A program made the translations under genes and the position numbers. Below, piece after piece: positions 42,789 to 50,758 of a stretch of 64,000 nt of DNA. The notes under the pieces were generated by a model. It made no database searches and was not told the DNA's origin. It saw only the letters and a program-made list of their open reading frames with translations. Numbering within the stretch: position 1 is the stretch's first letter; each line of letters opens with the position of its first letter. The DNA is from TMED8 sp038125725. Lineage in GTDB: Bacteria; Pseudomonadota; Alphaproteobacteria; Rhodospirillales; Casp-alpha2. The stretch spans positions 1 to 64,000 of the forward strand of contig JAYPEK010000005.1 in NCBI GenBank assembly GCA_038125725.1, read 5' to 3'.

Positions 42789-43790
42789 ATGTTGAAGCTA
42801 TCCGTCCTCGACCAGTCGACCGCCGCTGAAGGCGTGGCGGAACCGCAGGGAATTCGCGACACCATCGCGTTGGCGCAACTCTGCGAGGATTTGGGCTATC
42901 ACCGCTTTTGGGTCAGTGAACACCACAATCACCCGACCATCGTCGGCACGGCGCCGGAAATCGTCATGGCCGCCATCGCCCAGTCCACCCAACGCATCCG
43001 TATCGGAAGCGCCGGGGTGATGCTGCCGCATTATTCACCCTACAAGGTGGCCGAGCAGTTCCGGGTCCTGGACGCCATCGCGCCCGGACGCATCGATTTA
43101 GGCCTGGGCCGCGCGCCGGGATCGGATGGCCGCACCGCCATGGCGCTCAATCCGAACGGCCAGCAGGACGCCGAACATTTCCCCGCCAACGTGCGCGACC
43201 TGATCCATTGGGTACGCGGTGAGCCGCTGGTTGACGGACATCCCTACGGATCGCTGATTGCGCACCCGCGATCGGAAACGGCGCCGGAAATCTGGATGCT
43301 GGGCACGTCCGACTACGGTGCGCGGGTGGCGGCGCATTTCGGCATTCCCTACTGCTTTGCGCATTTCATCACCGATGGCGGCGGCGTCGAGTATGCGCTC
43401 AAGCTCTACCGCTCAGAATACCAGCCGAGCCCCGAGCACCCGAAGCCCACGGGCAATGTCTGCGTTTGGGCGCTGGCGGCGGAAACCGACGACGAAGCCA
43501 AACGGCTGTTCCAGACCCGCGCCTATTCGAAGCTGATGCGTAACCGCGGCCGCCTGCAGCCGCTGCAAACGCCGGAAACGGCCGCCAGCCATCCCTATAC
43601 CGACAGCGACCGCGCATTTCTGGATGATCTCGAGAAACACGCGCTGATCGGCACGCCGGACCGGGTCGCGGACATGCTGCGGGCGTTGGCCGAGCAGGCC
43701 GGCGTTGACGAGATCGTGGTGCTGACCTGGACCCACGACCAGCGAGACCGACGCAAATCATACGAACTCCTGGCGCGCGAATTCTCATGA
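42789..43790 (+). CDS. Luciferase-like (LLM) flavin-dependent oxidoreductase
   Basis: A 333-residue TIM-barrel protein of the bacterial luciferase-like monooxygenase family (LSVLDQS start; RFWVSEHHNHPTIVGTAPEI; RIGSAGVMLPHYSPYKVAEQ; GLGRAPGSDG). These FMN/F420-dependent enzymes oxidise small organics; substrate is not predictable. It is followed with a 4-bp overlap by an EamA transporter and then an MFS transporter, a transcriptional unit that looks like uptake or efflux coupled to catabolism of one compound. Confidence 0.87.
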   Translation: MLKLSVLDQSTAAEGVAEPQGIRDTIALAQLCEDLGYHRFWVSEHHNHPTIVGTAPEIVMAAIAQSTQRIRIGSAGVMLPHYSPYKVAEQFRVLDAIAPGRIDLGLGRAPGSDGRTAMALNPNGQQDAEHFPANVRDLIHWVRGEPLVDGHPYGSLIAHPRSETAPEIWMLGTSDYGARVAAHFGIPYCFAHFITDGGGVEYALKLYRSEYQPSPEHPKPTGNVCVWALAAETDDEAKRLFQTRAYSKLMRNRGRLQPLQTPETAASHPYTDSDRAFLDDLEKHALIGTPDRVADMLRALAEQAGVDEIVVLTWTHDQRDRRKSYELLAREFS

Positions 43791-44695
43791 GCGCGCCGCC
43801 ATCAACGTCCGCCGGCGGCCAATGGCGCGCCTATGCCATGCTGACCATCACCGCGCTCTGCTGGGGGGCGAACGCGCTGTTCAGCCGGATGGCGGCGGGC
43901 GAGGTCTCGCCCATGGCGGTCGTGTTGCTGCGTTGGGTCGGCGTCGTGATCCTGATCGCGCTGTTCGCCAACCGCTACGTGCGTCAGGACTGGCCCAGGC
44001 TGAAGCCGAAGCTGCCGTTCCTGTTCGCCTTGGGGGCACTCGGGTTCGCCGGCTTCAACGGCCTGTTCTATGTCTCCGGCCACTACACCACGGCGGTCAA
44101 CCTCGGGATTCTACAGGGCGCCATTCCGGGCCTGGTGCTGTTTGGCGCATTCCTGGCGCACGGCGCGCGCATCACCCGGATGCAGGCAATCGGTGTCGGC
44201 GTCACCGTGATTGGCGTCGCCACGGTGGCATCGGGCGGCAACCTGTCGGGATTGGCCGGGCTCGGGGTCAACCCGGGCGACGGGCTGATGATCATCGCCT
44301 GCGTGCTTTATGCCGGCTACACCGTGGCGCTCAGAAACCGTCCGGCCACCTCGGCGCTCGGACTGTTCACGGTGCTGGCGGCGTCGGCGCTGGTGACGTC
44401 GCTGCCGATGGTCGCGGTCGAGGTCTATCTGGGGCAGTTCCACTGGCCGACGCCGAAGGGCTGGCTGGTGGTCGGGCTGATCACCCTGTTCCCGTCGTTC
44501 CTGGCGCAGATATTCTACATGAACGGGATCGAGGCACTGGGGCCCGGCCGCGCCGGGGTATTCGTCAACCTGGTGCCGGTGTTCGGCGCTGTGCTGGCGG
44601 TGCTGATCCTGAACGAGGATTTCGCCTTCTACCACGGCGCCGCGCTGGCGCTGGTGCTGGGCGGGATTTGGCTTTCGGAACGGGGCAAGGCCTGA
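43787..44695 (+). CDS. DMT-superfamily transporter (EamA)
   Basis: 302 residues, ten predicted helices in two EamA repeats (WGANALFSRMAAGEVSPM in the first, and GYTVALRNRPATSALG starting the second). The start ATGA overlaps the stop of the luciferase-like gene. With the MFS gene 1 nt after its stop, three genes form a tight unit. Related to the EamA protein at 9407 only at family level. Confidence 0.84.
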   Translation: MSAPPSTSAGGQWRAYAMLTITALCWGANALFSRMAAGEVSPMAVVLLRWVGVVILIALFANRYVRQDWPRLKPKLPFLFALGALGFAGFNGLFYVSGHYTTAVNLGILQGAIPGLVLFGAFLAHGARITRMQAIGVGVTVIGVATVASGGNLSGLAGLGVNPGDGLMIIACVLYAGYTVALRNRPATSALGLFTVLAASALVTSLPMVAVEVYLGQFHWPTPKGWLVVGLITLFPSFLAQIFYMNGIEALGPGRAGVFVNLVPVFGAVLAVLILNEDFAFYHGAALALVLGGIWLSERGKA

Positions 44696-44696
44696 G

Positions 44697-45923
44697 ATGT
44701 CGGCCGCATCCCCGGAAGATCTGATCGACAGCGGCTACGCCTGGTGGCGGCTTTTGGTATCGATGACGCTTTGCACCATCGGTGGAATTGGGTTCTGGTC
44801 CGTCGTCGTGGCGCTGCCGGCGATCGAGGCGGAGTTCGGTATCGACCGGGGCAGCGCATCGCTCCCCTACTTCGTCACGCTGCTGGGGTTCGGCGCCGGC
44901 GGCATCCTGATGGGGCGGCTCGCGGACAAATATTCCATCGTGCTGCCGGTGGTCTTGGGCGCGGTCCTGTTGGCGCTCGGTTACGTCGCGGCGGCGCATG
45001 CCGAAAACCTCTGGCAATTCATGCTGGCACAGGGCGTCCTGATCGGTTTCCTGGGTGCATCGGCGACATTCGGGCCGCTGGTCGCCGACATTTCGCACTG
45101 GTTCGTCAAACGCCGCGGCATCGCGGTGGCCCTGGTCGCCAGCGGCAACTACCTCTCCGGCACGCTATGGCCGCCAACCTTGCAGTATGCCATCGACCAG
45201 GTGGGCTGGCGCGACGCCCACATGGTGATCGGAATCATCTGCCTGGTCACCATGGTGCCCTTGGCCTTCCTGCTGCGCCGGCGCCCGCCGGAAGACCATT
45301 CCGAAGCCGCTGCCCGCGCGCTGCCGGGCGCTCCCAGCGTCAACATGCCGCCGGCGGTGTTGCAGGGCCTCTTGATCCTGGCCGGCATCGCGTGTTGCAT
45401 CGCCATGTCCATGCCGCAGGTACACATGGTCGCCTATTGCGGCGATCTCGGCTACGGGGCGCAGCGCGGCGCGGAGATTCTCTCGGTCATGCTCGGCCTT
45501 GGCATCGCCAGCCGGCTGATTTCAGGCCTTTTGGCGGACAAGATCGGGCCGCTGCCGACGATCCTCATCGGGTCGGGCCTACAGGGCCTGGCGCTATTGC
45601 TCTACCTGCCCTACGACGGCCTGATCTCGCTTTACGTGGTTTCCGCCATTTTTGGCCTGGCCCAGGGCGGTATCGTGCCGACCTACGCCTTGATCGTGCG
45701 CCAGTTCTTCCCATCGCGCGAGGCGGCGACGCGGGTCAGTCTGGTGTTCACCTCGACCATCGTCGGCATGGCGCTAGGCGGCTGGATCTCGGGTGAGATT
45801 TACGACCTGACCGGCTCCTACCGGGCGGCCTTCCTGAACGGAACCGCATGGAACCTGCTGAATTTCGGCATCTGCGTCATGCTGCTGCTGCGGTTTCGCC
45901 GGGCGCGCGCCGCCATCGGCTGA
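44697..45923 (+). CDS. Major facilitator superfamily transporter
   Basis: 408 residues, twelve helices. The MFS loop between helices 2 and 3 reads GRLADKYSIVLP, and helix 4/5 carry a GNYLSGTLWPP motif seen in oxalate/formate-antiporter-like (OFA) and monocarboxylate-type members. The mid-loop is cytoplasmic (RRRPPEDHSEAAARALP). It ends the luciferase-like, EamA, MFS unit. Probable organic-anion carrier; substrate not assigned. Confidence 0.84.
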   Translation: MSAASPEDLIDSGYAWWRLLVSMTLCTIGGIGFWSVVVALPAIEAEFGIDRGSASLPYFVTLLGFGAGGILMGRLADKYSIVLPVVLGAVLLALGYVAAAHAENLWQFMLAQGVLIGFLGASATFGPLVADISHWFVKRRGIAVALVASGNYLSGTLWPPTLQYAIDQVGWRDAHMVIGIICLVTMVPLAFLLRRRPPEDHSEAAARALPGAPSVNMPPAVLQGLLILAGIACCIAMSMPQVHMVAYCGDLGYGAQRGAEILSVMLGLGIASRLISGLLADKIGPLPTILIGSGLQGLALLLYLPYDGLISLYVVSAIFGLAQGGIVPTYALIVRQFFPSREAATRVSLVFTSTIVGMALGGWISGEIYDLTGSYRAAFLNGTAWNLLNFGICVMLLLRFRRARAAIG

Positions 45924-46048
45924 AATGCGCCTGGACCGGCGGCTTTTCACTACCATCGCCGGACGCCATCCATTATCTTCGGGACGGGATGGGAGCTCGG
46001 CCAGGGGACGGCCGAACCGGGAAACGAGAAAATCGAAAGAGGAATTCA

Positions 46049-46861
46049 ATGTCCGACGCCGCACCGCTGATGGAAGGAAAACGGGGCCTGATCATGGGCG
46101 TCGCCAACGATCGCTCCATCGCCTGGGGGATCGCCAAGGCCTGTCACGATCACGGCGCCGAACTTGGCTTCACCTTCCAGGGCGAGGCGCTGCAGAAGCG
46201 TGTCGTACCGTTGGCCGAGTCTGTCGGATCGGAAGTCGTCCTGCCGTGCGACGTGACCGACACCGCCAGCGTCGATGCCGTATTCTCCGAGCTCGAAAGC
46301 CGCTGGGGACGCCTGGATTTCCTGGTGCACGCCATCGCCTATTCGGACAAGGAAGAACTCAAGGGCGGCTACATCGACACCACGCCCGAGAACTTCCAGA
46401 AGACCATGAATATCTCGTGCTATTCCTTCACGGCCATCTGCCAGCGCGCGCGGAAATTGATGACCGAGGGCGGCAGTTTGCTGACCCTCACCTATTTCGG
46501 CGCCGAGCGCGTGATGCCCCACTACAACGTCATGGGCGTCGCCAAGGCGGCGCTGGAGACCAGCGTGCGCTACCTGGCGGAAGACCTCGGCAAGGAGAAC
46601 ATCCGCGTCAATTCCATGTCGGCGGGTCCGATGAAGACTTTGGCGGCGTCCGGCATCGGCGATTTCCGCTATATCCTGAAGTGGAACGAATACAATTCGC
46701 CGCTCCGCCGCAATGTCACCATGGATGACATCGGCGGCGCCGGTCTCTACCTGCTTTCCGATCTTTCGTCCGGCGTTACCGGCGAAACCCACCACGTGGA
46801 CTGCGGCTACAATATCGTCGGCATGAAGGCCGTGGACGCGCCCGACATCTCCGTCGTCTGA
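46049..46861 (+). CDS. fabI: Enoyl-[acyl-carrier-protein] reductase (NADH), FabI
   Basis: A 270-residue SDR-type enoyl-ACP reductase completing each cycle of fatty-acid elongation. MGVANDRSIAWGIAKACHDH is the FabI NADH-binding N-terminus and PHYNVMGVAKAALE carries the Tyr-x6-Lys active site. FabI is the triclosan/isoniazid-type target. ATG at 46049 has AAAGAGGA upstream; the frame extends 5' but not with homology. aroC follows 15 nt later. Confidence 0.95.
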   Translation: MSDAAPLMEGKRGLIMGVANDRSIAWGIAKACHDHGAELGFTFQGEALQKRVVPLAESVGSEVVLPCDVTDTASVDAVFSELESRWGRLDFLVHAIAYSDKEELKGGYIDTTPENFQKTMNISCYSFTAICQRARKLMTEGGSLLTLTYFGAERVMPHYNVMGVAKAALETSVRYLAEDLGKENIRVNSMSAGPMKTLAASGIGDFRYILKWNEYNSPLRRNVTMDDIGGAGLYLLSDLSSGVTGETHHVDCGYNIVGMKAVDAPDISVV

Positions 46862-46876
46862 TCGGTCGCTCAGGGC

Positions 46877-47950
46877 ATGTCGCACAACAGTTTCGGCCAT
46901 CTGTTCCGGGTCACCACCTTCGGCGAGAGCCACGGGCCGGCGATCGGCTGCGTCGTTGATGGCTGCCCGCCGGGGCTTTCCTTGAGCGAAGCCGACATCC
47001 AGCCTTTCCTGGACCAGCGCCGGCCCGGCCAATCGCGTCACACGACGCAGCGGCGCGAGGCCGACGAAGTGCGCATCCTTTCCGGCGTTTTCGAGGGCCA
47101 GACCACCGGCACCCCCATCGGTCTCCTGATCGAGAACACCGACCAGCGCTCCAAGGACTATTCCGAGATCAAGGACAAGTTCCGTCCCGGCCACGCCGAT
47201 TTCACCTACCTGGAGAAATACGGAATCCGCGACTATCGCGGCGGCGGCCGCTCGTCGGCGCGCGAGACAGCCATGCGCGTCGCCGCCGGCGCCGTGGCGC
47301 GCAAGGTGCTGGGCGACGCAATCGTCATTCGCGGCGCCTTGATCCGCATGGGCGAGGAACAGATCGACTATCTCAACTGGGATTGGAACGAGGTGCACAA
47401 AAACCCGTTCTTCTGCCCCGACCCCAAGGCAGTGCCGGTTTTCGAGGCCTATCTGGACGGCATCCGCAAGGCGGGCTCGTCGGTCGGTGGCATCGTCGAG
47501 GTACAGGCCGCCGGCGTTCCGGCCGGCTGGGGCGCGCCGATCTACGGCAAGCTCGATGCCGACCTGGCGCAGGCGATGATGAGCATCAACGCCGTCAAGG
47601 GCGTCGAGATCGGCGCCGGCATGGAAGCCGCGCGATTGACCGGCGAAACCAACGCCGACGAGATGCGCATGCCCGGCAACAAGCCTGAGTTCATGTCCAA
47701 CAATGCCGGCGGCATCCTGGGCGGCATTTCGTCGGGCCAGGACGTGGTCGTTCGGTTCGCGGTCAAACCGACCAGTTCGATCCTGACGCCCCGCCAAACC
47801 ATCGACCGCAACGGCAACGAGACCGAGATCGCCACCAAGGGCCGTCACGACCCCTGCGTCGGCATCCGCGCCGTGCCGGTGGGCGAGGCCATGATGGCCT
47901 GCGTGCTTGCCGATCACATGCTTCGCCACCGGGCCCAGTGCGGCACCTGA
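46877..47950 (+). CDS. aroC: Chorismate synthase
   Basis: 357 residues catalysing the last shikimate step (EPSP to chorismate, with reduced FMN). Motifs: FGESHGPAIGCVVDGCPPG, the RPGQSRHTTQRREAD segment, YRGGGRSSARETAMRVAAGA and GRHDPCVGIRAVPVGEAM. Length is normal. It is 15 nt after fabI and 19 nt before the first DUF1538 gene, so the aroC transcript may read into that operon. Confidence 0.96.
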   Translation: MSHNSFGHLFRVTTFGESHGPAIGCVVDGCPPGLSLSEADIQPFLDQRRPGQSRHTTQRREADEVRILSGVFEGQTTGTPIGLLIENTDQRSKDYSEIKDKFRPGHADFTYLEKYGIRDYRGGGRSSARETAMRVAAGAVARKVLGDAIVIRGALIRMGEEQIDYLNWDWNEVHKNPFFCPDPKAVPVFEAYLDGIRKAGSSVGGIVEVQAAGVPAGWGAPIYGKLDADLAQAMMSINAVKGVEIGAGMEAARLTGETNADEMRMPGNKPEFMSNNAGGILGGISSGQDVVVRFAVKPTSSILTPRQTIDRNGNETEIATKGRHDPCVGIRAVPVGEAMMACVLADHMLRHRAQCGT

Positions 47951-47969
47951 ATAATAGGGCCGCCGGCCG

Positions 47970-48704
47970 ATGAACAAGGCACTCGCCGGTTTTCTGAAAC
48001 TCCTCGCCGGCGCATTGCGCGACCTGCTGCCGATCATCCTGGTGATCGGCTTTTTTCAAATCGTCATTATCCAGCAACCGTTCCCGAACCTGGGCAATAT
48101 CATCACCGGACTGATCTGCGTGGTATTGGGCTTGGCGTTCTTCATCCAAGGCCTGGAAATGGGCCTGTTCCCGTTGGGCGAGGCCATGGCCCAGGCGATG
48201 ACCCGCAAAGGCAGCCTGGCGGGATTGTTGGTCTTCGCCTTCGTGCTTGGCTTCGGCACCACGGTGGCGGAGCCGGCGCTGATCGCCATCGCCGACGAGG
48301 CCGCCGAGATCGCCGGCCAGGCCGGCGCCATCGCCAACAGTGTCGAAGCCAGGGCCGACTATGCATTTTGGCTGCGCGCCACGGTCGCCTTATCGGTCGG
48401 CGTGGCATTGGTGGTCGGCGTTTTCCGAATTCTGCTCGGTTGGCCGATCCAGTACTTCATCATCGGCGGCTATATCCTGGTCGTCGTCATGACCGCCTTC
48501 GCGCCGCCGGAAATCGTCGGCATCGCCTATGATTCGGGCGGCGTGACGACGTCGACCATCACGGTACCGCTGGTCACCGCCTTGGGTGTCGGTCTGGCCA
48601 GCACCATTTCCGGGCGCAATCCGCTGTTCGACGGCTTCGGACTGATCGCCTTCGCCAGCCTGACTCCGATGATCTTCGTCATGGTTTTCGGGATTCTGGC
48701 ATGA
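47970..48704 (+). CDS. DUF1538 membrane protein, first subunit
   Basis: A 244-residue inner-membrane protein with about seven helices. Two family motifs: GFGTTVAEPALIAI between helices 3 and 4, and IAYDSGGVTTSTITVP before helix 6, both rich in Thr/Ser/Gly/Pro and likely to form re-entrant or substrate-coordinating loops. DUF1538 proteins are annotated as putative permeases without a defined substrate. The downstream homologue (48701) overlaps by 4 bp, so the pair probably forms a heteromeric channel or transporter. Transcription may enter from aroC (19-nt gap). Confidence 0.83.
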   Translation: MNKALAGFLKLLAGALRDLLPIILVIGFFQIVIIQQPFPNLGNIITGLICVVLGLAFFIQGLEMGLFPLGEAMAQAMTRKGSLAGLLVFAFVLGFGTTVAEPALIAIADEAAEIAGQAGAIANSVEARADYAFWLRATVALSVGVALVVGVFRILLGWPIQYFIIGGYILVVVMTAFAPPEIVGIAYDSGGVTTSTITVPLVTALGVGLASTISGRNPLFDGFGLIAFASLTPMIFVMVFGILA

Positions 48705-49489
48705 GCGATTTCCTGCTGCACCTGGCCAAGGTCACCGCCGGCACCATCGTCGACGTGCTGCCCATCGTGATCATCCTGTTCGTTTTCCAGGCCTTCGTGC
48801 TGCGCAAGAAGCCCGCCAACCTGGGCCGTATCCTGATTGGCTTCGCCTATGTGCTGGTCGGACTGAGCCTGTTCCTGGTGGGCCTGGAAGAGGCGCTGTT
48901 CCCGCTCGGCAAGACCATGGCCAAACAGCTTACCAATGCAGATTTCCTCGGCATCAAGGACGCCGCTGTGGTGCATTGGCAGGACTACATGTGGGTCTAC
49001 GTCTTTGCCGCCGCCATCGGCTTCGCCACCACCGTCGCCGAGCCCTCGCTGATTGCCATCACCATCAAGGCCGAGGAGGTCTCCGGCGGCACGCTTCGGG
49101 CCACGGGCCTGCGCATGGCGGTGGCCATCGGCGTCGCCGTCGGGGTCTCCGTCGGCGCTTACCGGATCGTATCGGGAACGCCGCTTCCTTATTACATCAT
49201 GGCCGGCTACGCGCTGGTCATCATCCAGACCTTCTTCGCGTCGCGCGGCATCATCGCATTGGCATACGATTCCGGCGGCGTCACCACCTCGACCGTGACC
49301 GTGCCGGTGGTGGCGGCGCTGGGGCTCGGGTTGGCGGCGGCCATACCCGGGCGCAGCCCGCTGCTCGACGGCTTCGGCCTGATCGCCTTCGCCAGCGTGT
49401 TCCCCATCGTTTCCGTGCTCGGTTACGACATGCTTGCCAACTGGCTCAGGCATCGCAATAGAATGAAAACCAAGGAGCGACCATCATGA
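48701..49489 (+). CDS. DUF1538 membrane protein, second subunit
   Basis: 262 residues, homologous to its neighbour: GFATTVAEPSLIAITI and LAYDSGGVTTSTVTVP align with the same motifs, with the same helix pattern. Conservation of both motifs in both subunits implies they line a common pathway. The start ATGAGC overlaps the stop of the first subunit and its own stop overlaps the PII-like gene, giving strict coupling. In other bacteria the two units also occur as one longer protein, which supports a two-lobed transporter. Confidence 0.83.
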   Translation: MSDFLLHLAKVTAGTIVDVLPIVIILFVFQAFVLRKKPANLGRILIGFAYVLVGLSLFLVGLEEALFPLGKTMAKQLTNADFLGIKDAAVVHWQDYMWVYVFAAAIGFATTVAEPSLIAITIKAEEVSGGTLRATGLRMAVAIGVAVGVSVGAYRIVSGTPLPYYIMAGYALVIIQTFFASRGIIALAYDSGGVTTSTVTVPVVAALGLGLAAAIPGRSPLLDGFGLIAFASVFPIVSVLGYDMLANWLRHRNRMKTKERPS

Positions 49490-49836
49490 ATCTGAAAATG
49501 ATCATGGCTTTCGTGGCGGACGAAAAAACCAAGACCGTCATGGACGCCGCCCGCGAGGCGGGGGCGACCGGCGCCACCGTCATCACCAGTGTCAGAGGCG
49601 AAGGTCTGGTCCCGGAAAAGACCTTCCTTGGCCTGGAACTGAGCGCCCAGCGCGATGTGCTGCTGTTCCTGGTCGCGGCGCCGAAAGCGCGCGAAATTCT
49701 GGAAACCATCAACGCCGCCGGCAAGTTCGACGAGGAACCCGGCACCGGCATCGCTATCCAGATCGAAATCGAGGACGCCGTCGGCATGAAGTCTCAGCAC
49801 GACGCGATCATTCAGGAAATTGAGGACGCCCTATGA
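49486..49836 (+). CDS. PII-like nucleotide-sensing protein
   Basis: 116 residues with the ferredoxin-like PII fold (MKMIMAFVADEKTKTVMD-like start; GATGATVITSVRGEG; GTGIAIQIEIEDAVG replaces the B-loop). The T-loop Tyr51 region of true GlnB/GlnK is missing, so uridylylation is unlikely; it is a PII-like relative such as those controlling transporters (SbtB, AmtB partners). Its overlap with both the DUF1538 and CBS genes strongly suggests it gates the membrane pair in response to adenine nucleotides. Function is inferred from fold and context. Confidence 0.78.
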   Translation: MNLKMIMAFVADEKTKTVMDAAREAGATGATVITSVRGEGLVPEKTFLGLELSAQRDVLLFLVAAPKAREILETINAAGKFDEEPGTGIAIQIEIEDAVGMKSQHDAIIQEIEDAL

Positions 49837-50255
49837 GCGACAGCACCGAAAAAACCATCGTCACCGTCGCCGACGTCATGAGCCGCGGCGTCATCACCGT
49901 GGACCGCACCTCGACCGTGCACGACGCCGTCGAACTGATGCGCCAGCACGGCACCAGTTCCGTCATCGTCGATCGCCGCGACCCGACGGACGAATACGGG
50001 ATCCTGGTGGTCTCCGACATCGCCGCCGAGGTGCTGGGCAAGAACCTGTCGCCCGAACGGGTCAACGTGTACGAAATCATGACCAAACCGGTCCTGACCC
50101 TGCCGGCGGAGATGAATATCATCTACGCGGTGCGCATGCTGACCAGTTTCAAGGTCAGCCGTGCGCTGGTCATCGATCATGCAAGGAATGCACTCGGCAT
50201 CGTCACGCTGCGCGACATGGTGTTGCGCGAAGTGGCGGTCGTCGAAGCGGATTAA
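49833..50255 (+). CDS. CBS-pair domain protein
   Basis: 140 residues consisting of two CBS domains (VADVMSRGVITVDRTSTVHD and VYEIMTKPVLTLPAEMNIIY), no other domain. CBS pairs bind AMP/ATP, SAM or similar ligands and act as energy or metabolite sensors on transporters and enzymes. Translation overlaps the PII-like gene by 4 bp. Two nucleotide sensors with two membrane subunits in one transcript suggests dual control of the DUF1538 transporter. The operon ends here; a 133-nt AT-rich gap follows. Confidence 0.83.
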   Translation: MSDSTEKTIVTVADVMSRGVITVDRTSTVHDAVELMRQHGTSSVIVDRRDPTDEYGILVVSDIAAEVLGKNLSPERVNVYEIMTKPVLTLPAEMNIIYAVRMLTSFKVSRALVIDHARNALGIVTLRDMVLREVAVVEAD

Positions 50256-50322
50256 GCCGAAACCTGCCGACTCCCTGTTGCTTTCCATATTTTCACATTA
50301 TTTTTTTGTGTTTATTTCTAAT

Positions 50323-50348
50323 TTGACATTTTTGTTGGGTAATATAAA
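50323..50348 (+). promoter_or_regulatory. Promoter-like element before the rhodanese genes
   Basis: TTGACA (50323-50328) and TATAAA (50343-50348) match -35/-10 hexamers, but the 14-bp spacing is shorter than the usual 16-18. They are in the AT-rich gap (50256-50388) between CBS and rhodanese genes, the most AT-rich stretch of this part of the window. Weak evidence for a separate promoter. Confidence 0.3.
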
Positions 50349-50388
50349 TCAAATCACATCATCAATGCGATTTTATCGGACAACCGCC

Positions 50389-50757
50389 ATGTATGCCGCT
50401 TCCAACCCCGCCGCCGATATTCAATTCAACCGTTTTCCTGGCCAGGCGCCGCTCAGCGTCGATTGCGGGATGCTGCAAACCTGGATGGACGACGAGGCGG
50501 TCTTGTTGGTCGACGTGCGCGAGCCGCACGAGTTCGAGCGCGAGCGCATCGCCGGCGCTTTCCTGGTGCCCATGTCGCGTTTCGATGCCGCGACCTTCCC
50601 GCGTGTGCCGGGCCTGCGCACGGTCCTGGTCAGCGAACAGGACGGCCGGTCCCTGGCCCTGGCCGAGCGGCTTGCCGATGAGGGGTTTTCGGATGTTTTT
50701 GCCCTCGCCGGCGGGCTCGCGGCTTGGCGCGCGGCCGGCTTCGAACTGGACGAATAA
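50389..50757 (+). CDS. Rhodanese-like protein with Ser in place of catalytic Cys
   Basis: 122 residues forming one rhodanese fold (VLLVDVREPHEFERERIAGA, ALAGGLAAWRAAGF). The active loop is VLVSEQDGRS, with Ser82 where the persulfide-forming Cys should be and the normal loop length otherwise. It should not carry a persulfide and may act as a partner or decoy of the next protein. ATG at 50389; an in-frame ATG at 50365 would add eight residues. The next gene starts 1 nt after its stop. Confidence 0.78.
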   Translation: MYAASNPAADIQFNRFPGQAPLSVDCGMLQTWMDDEAVLLVDVREPHEFERERIAGAFLVPMSRFDAATFPRVPGLRTVLVSEQDGRSLALAERLADEGFSDVFALAGGLAAWRAAGFELDE

Positions 50758-50758
50758 C

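Noticed and set aside
46046..48037. 663-codon minus-strand open frame over fabI-aroC
   Set aside because: The plus strand holds FabI and AroC with full motifs; the minus frame is compositional.
49486..49836. Calling the PII-like protein GlnB/GlnK
   Set aside because: The T-loop Tyr and its surrounding motif are missing and the B-loop is altered. It is PII-like only, and no amtB or glnA is adjacent.
50328..50343. ATTC-N8-GAAT-like site upstream of the rhodaneses
   Set aside because: The best alignment there is ATTT-N8-TAAT, only 6 of 8 in a very AT-rich spacer, which is expected by chance.
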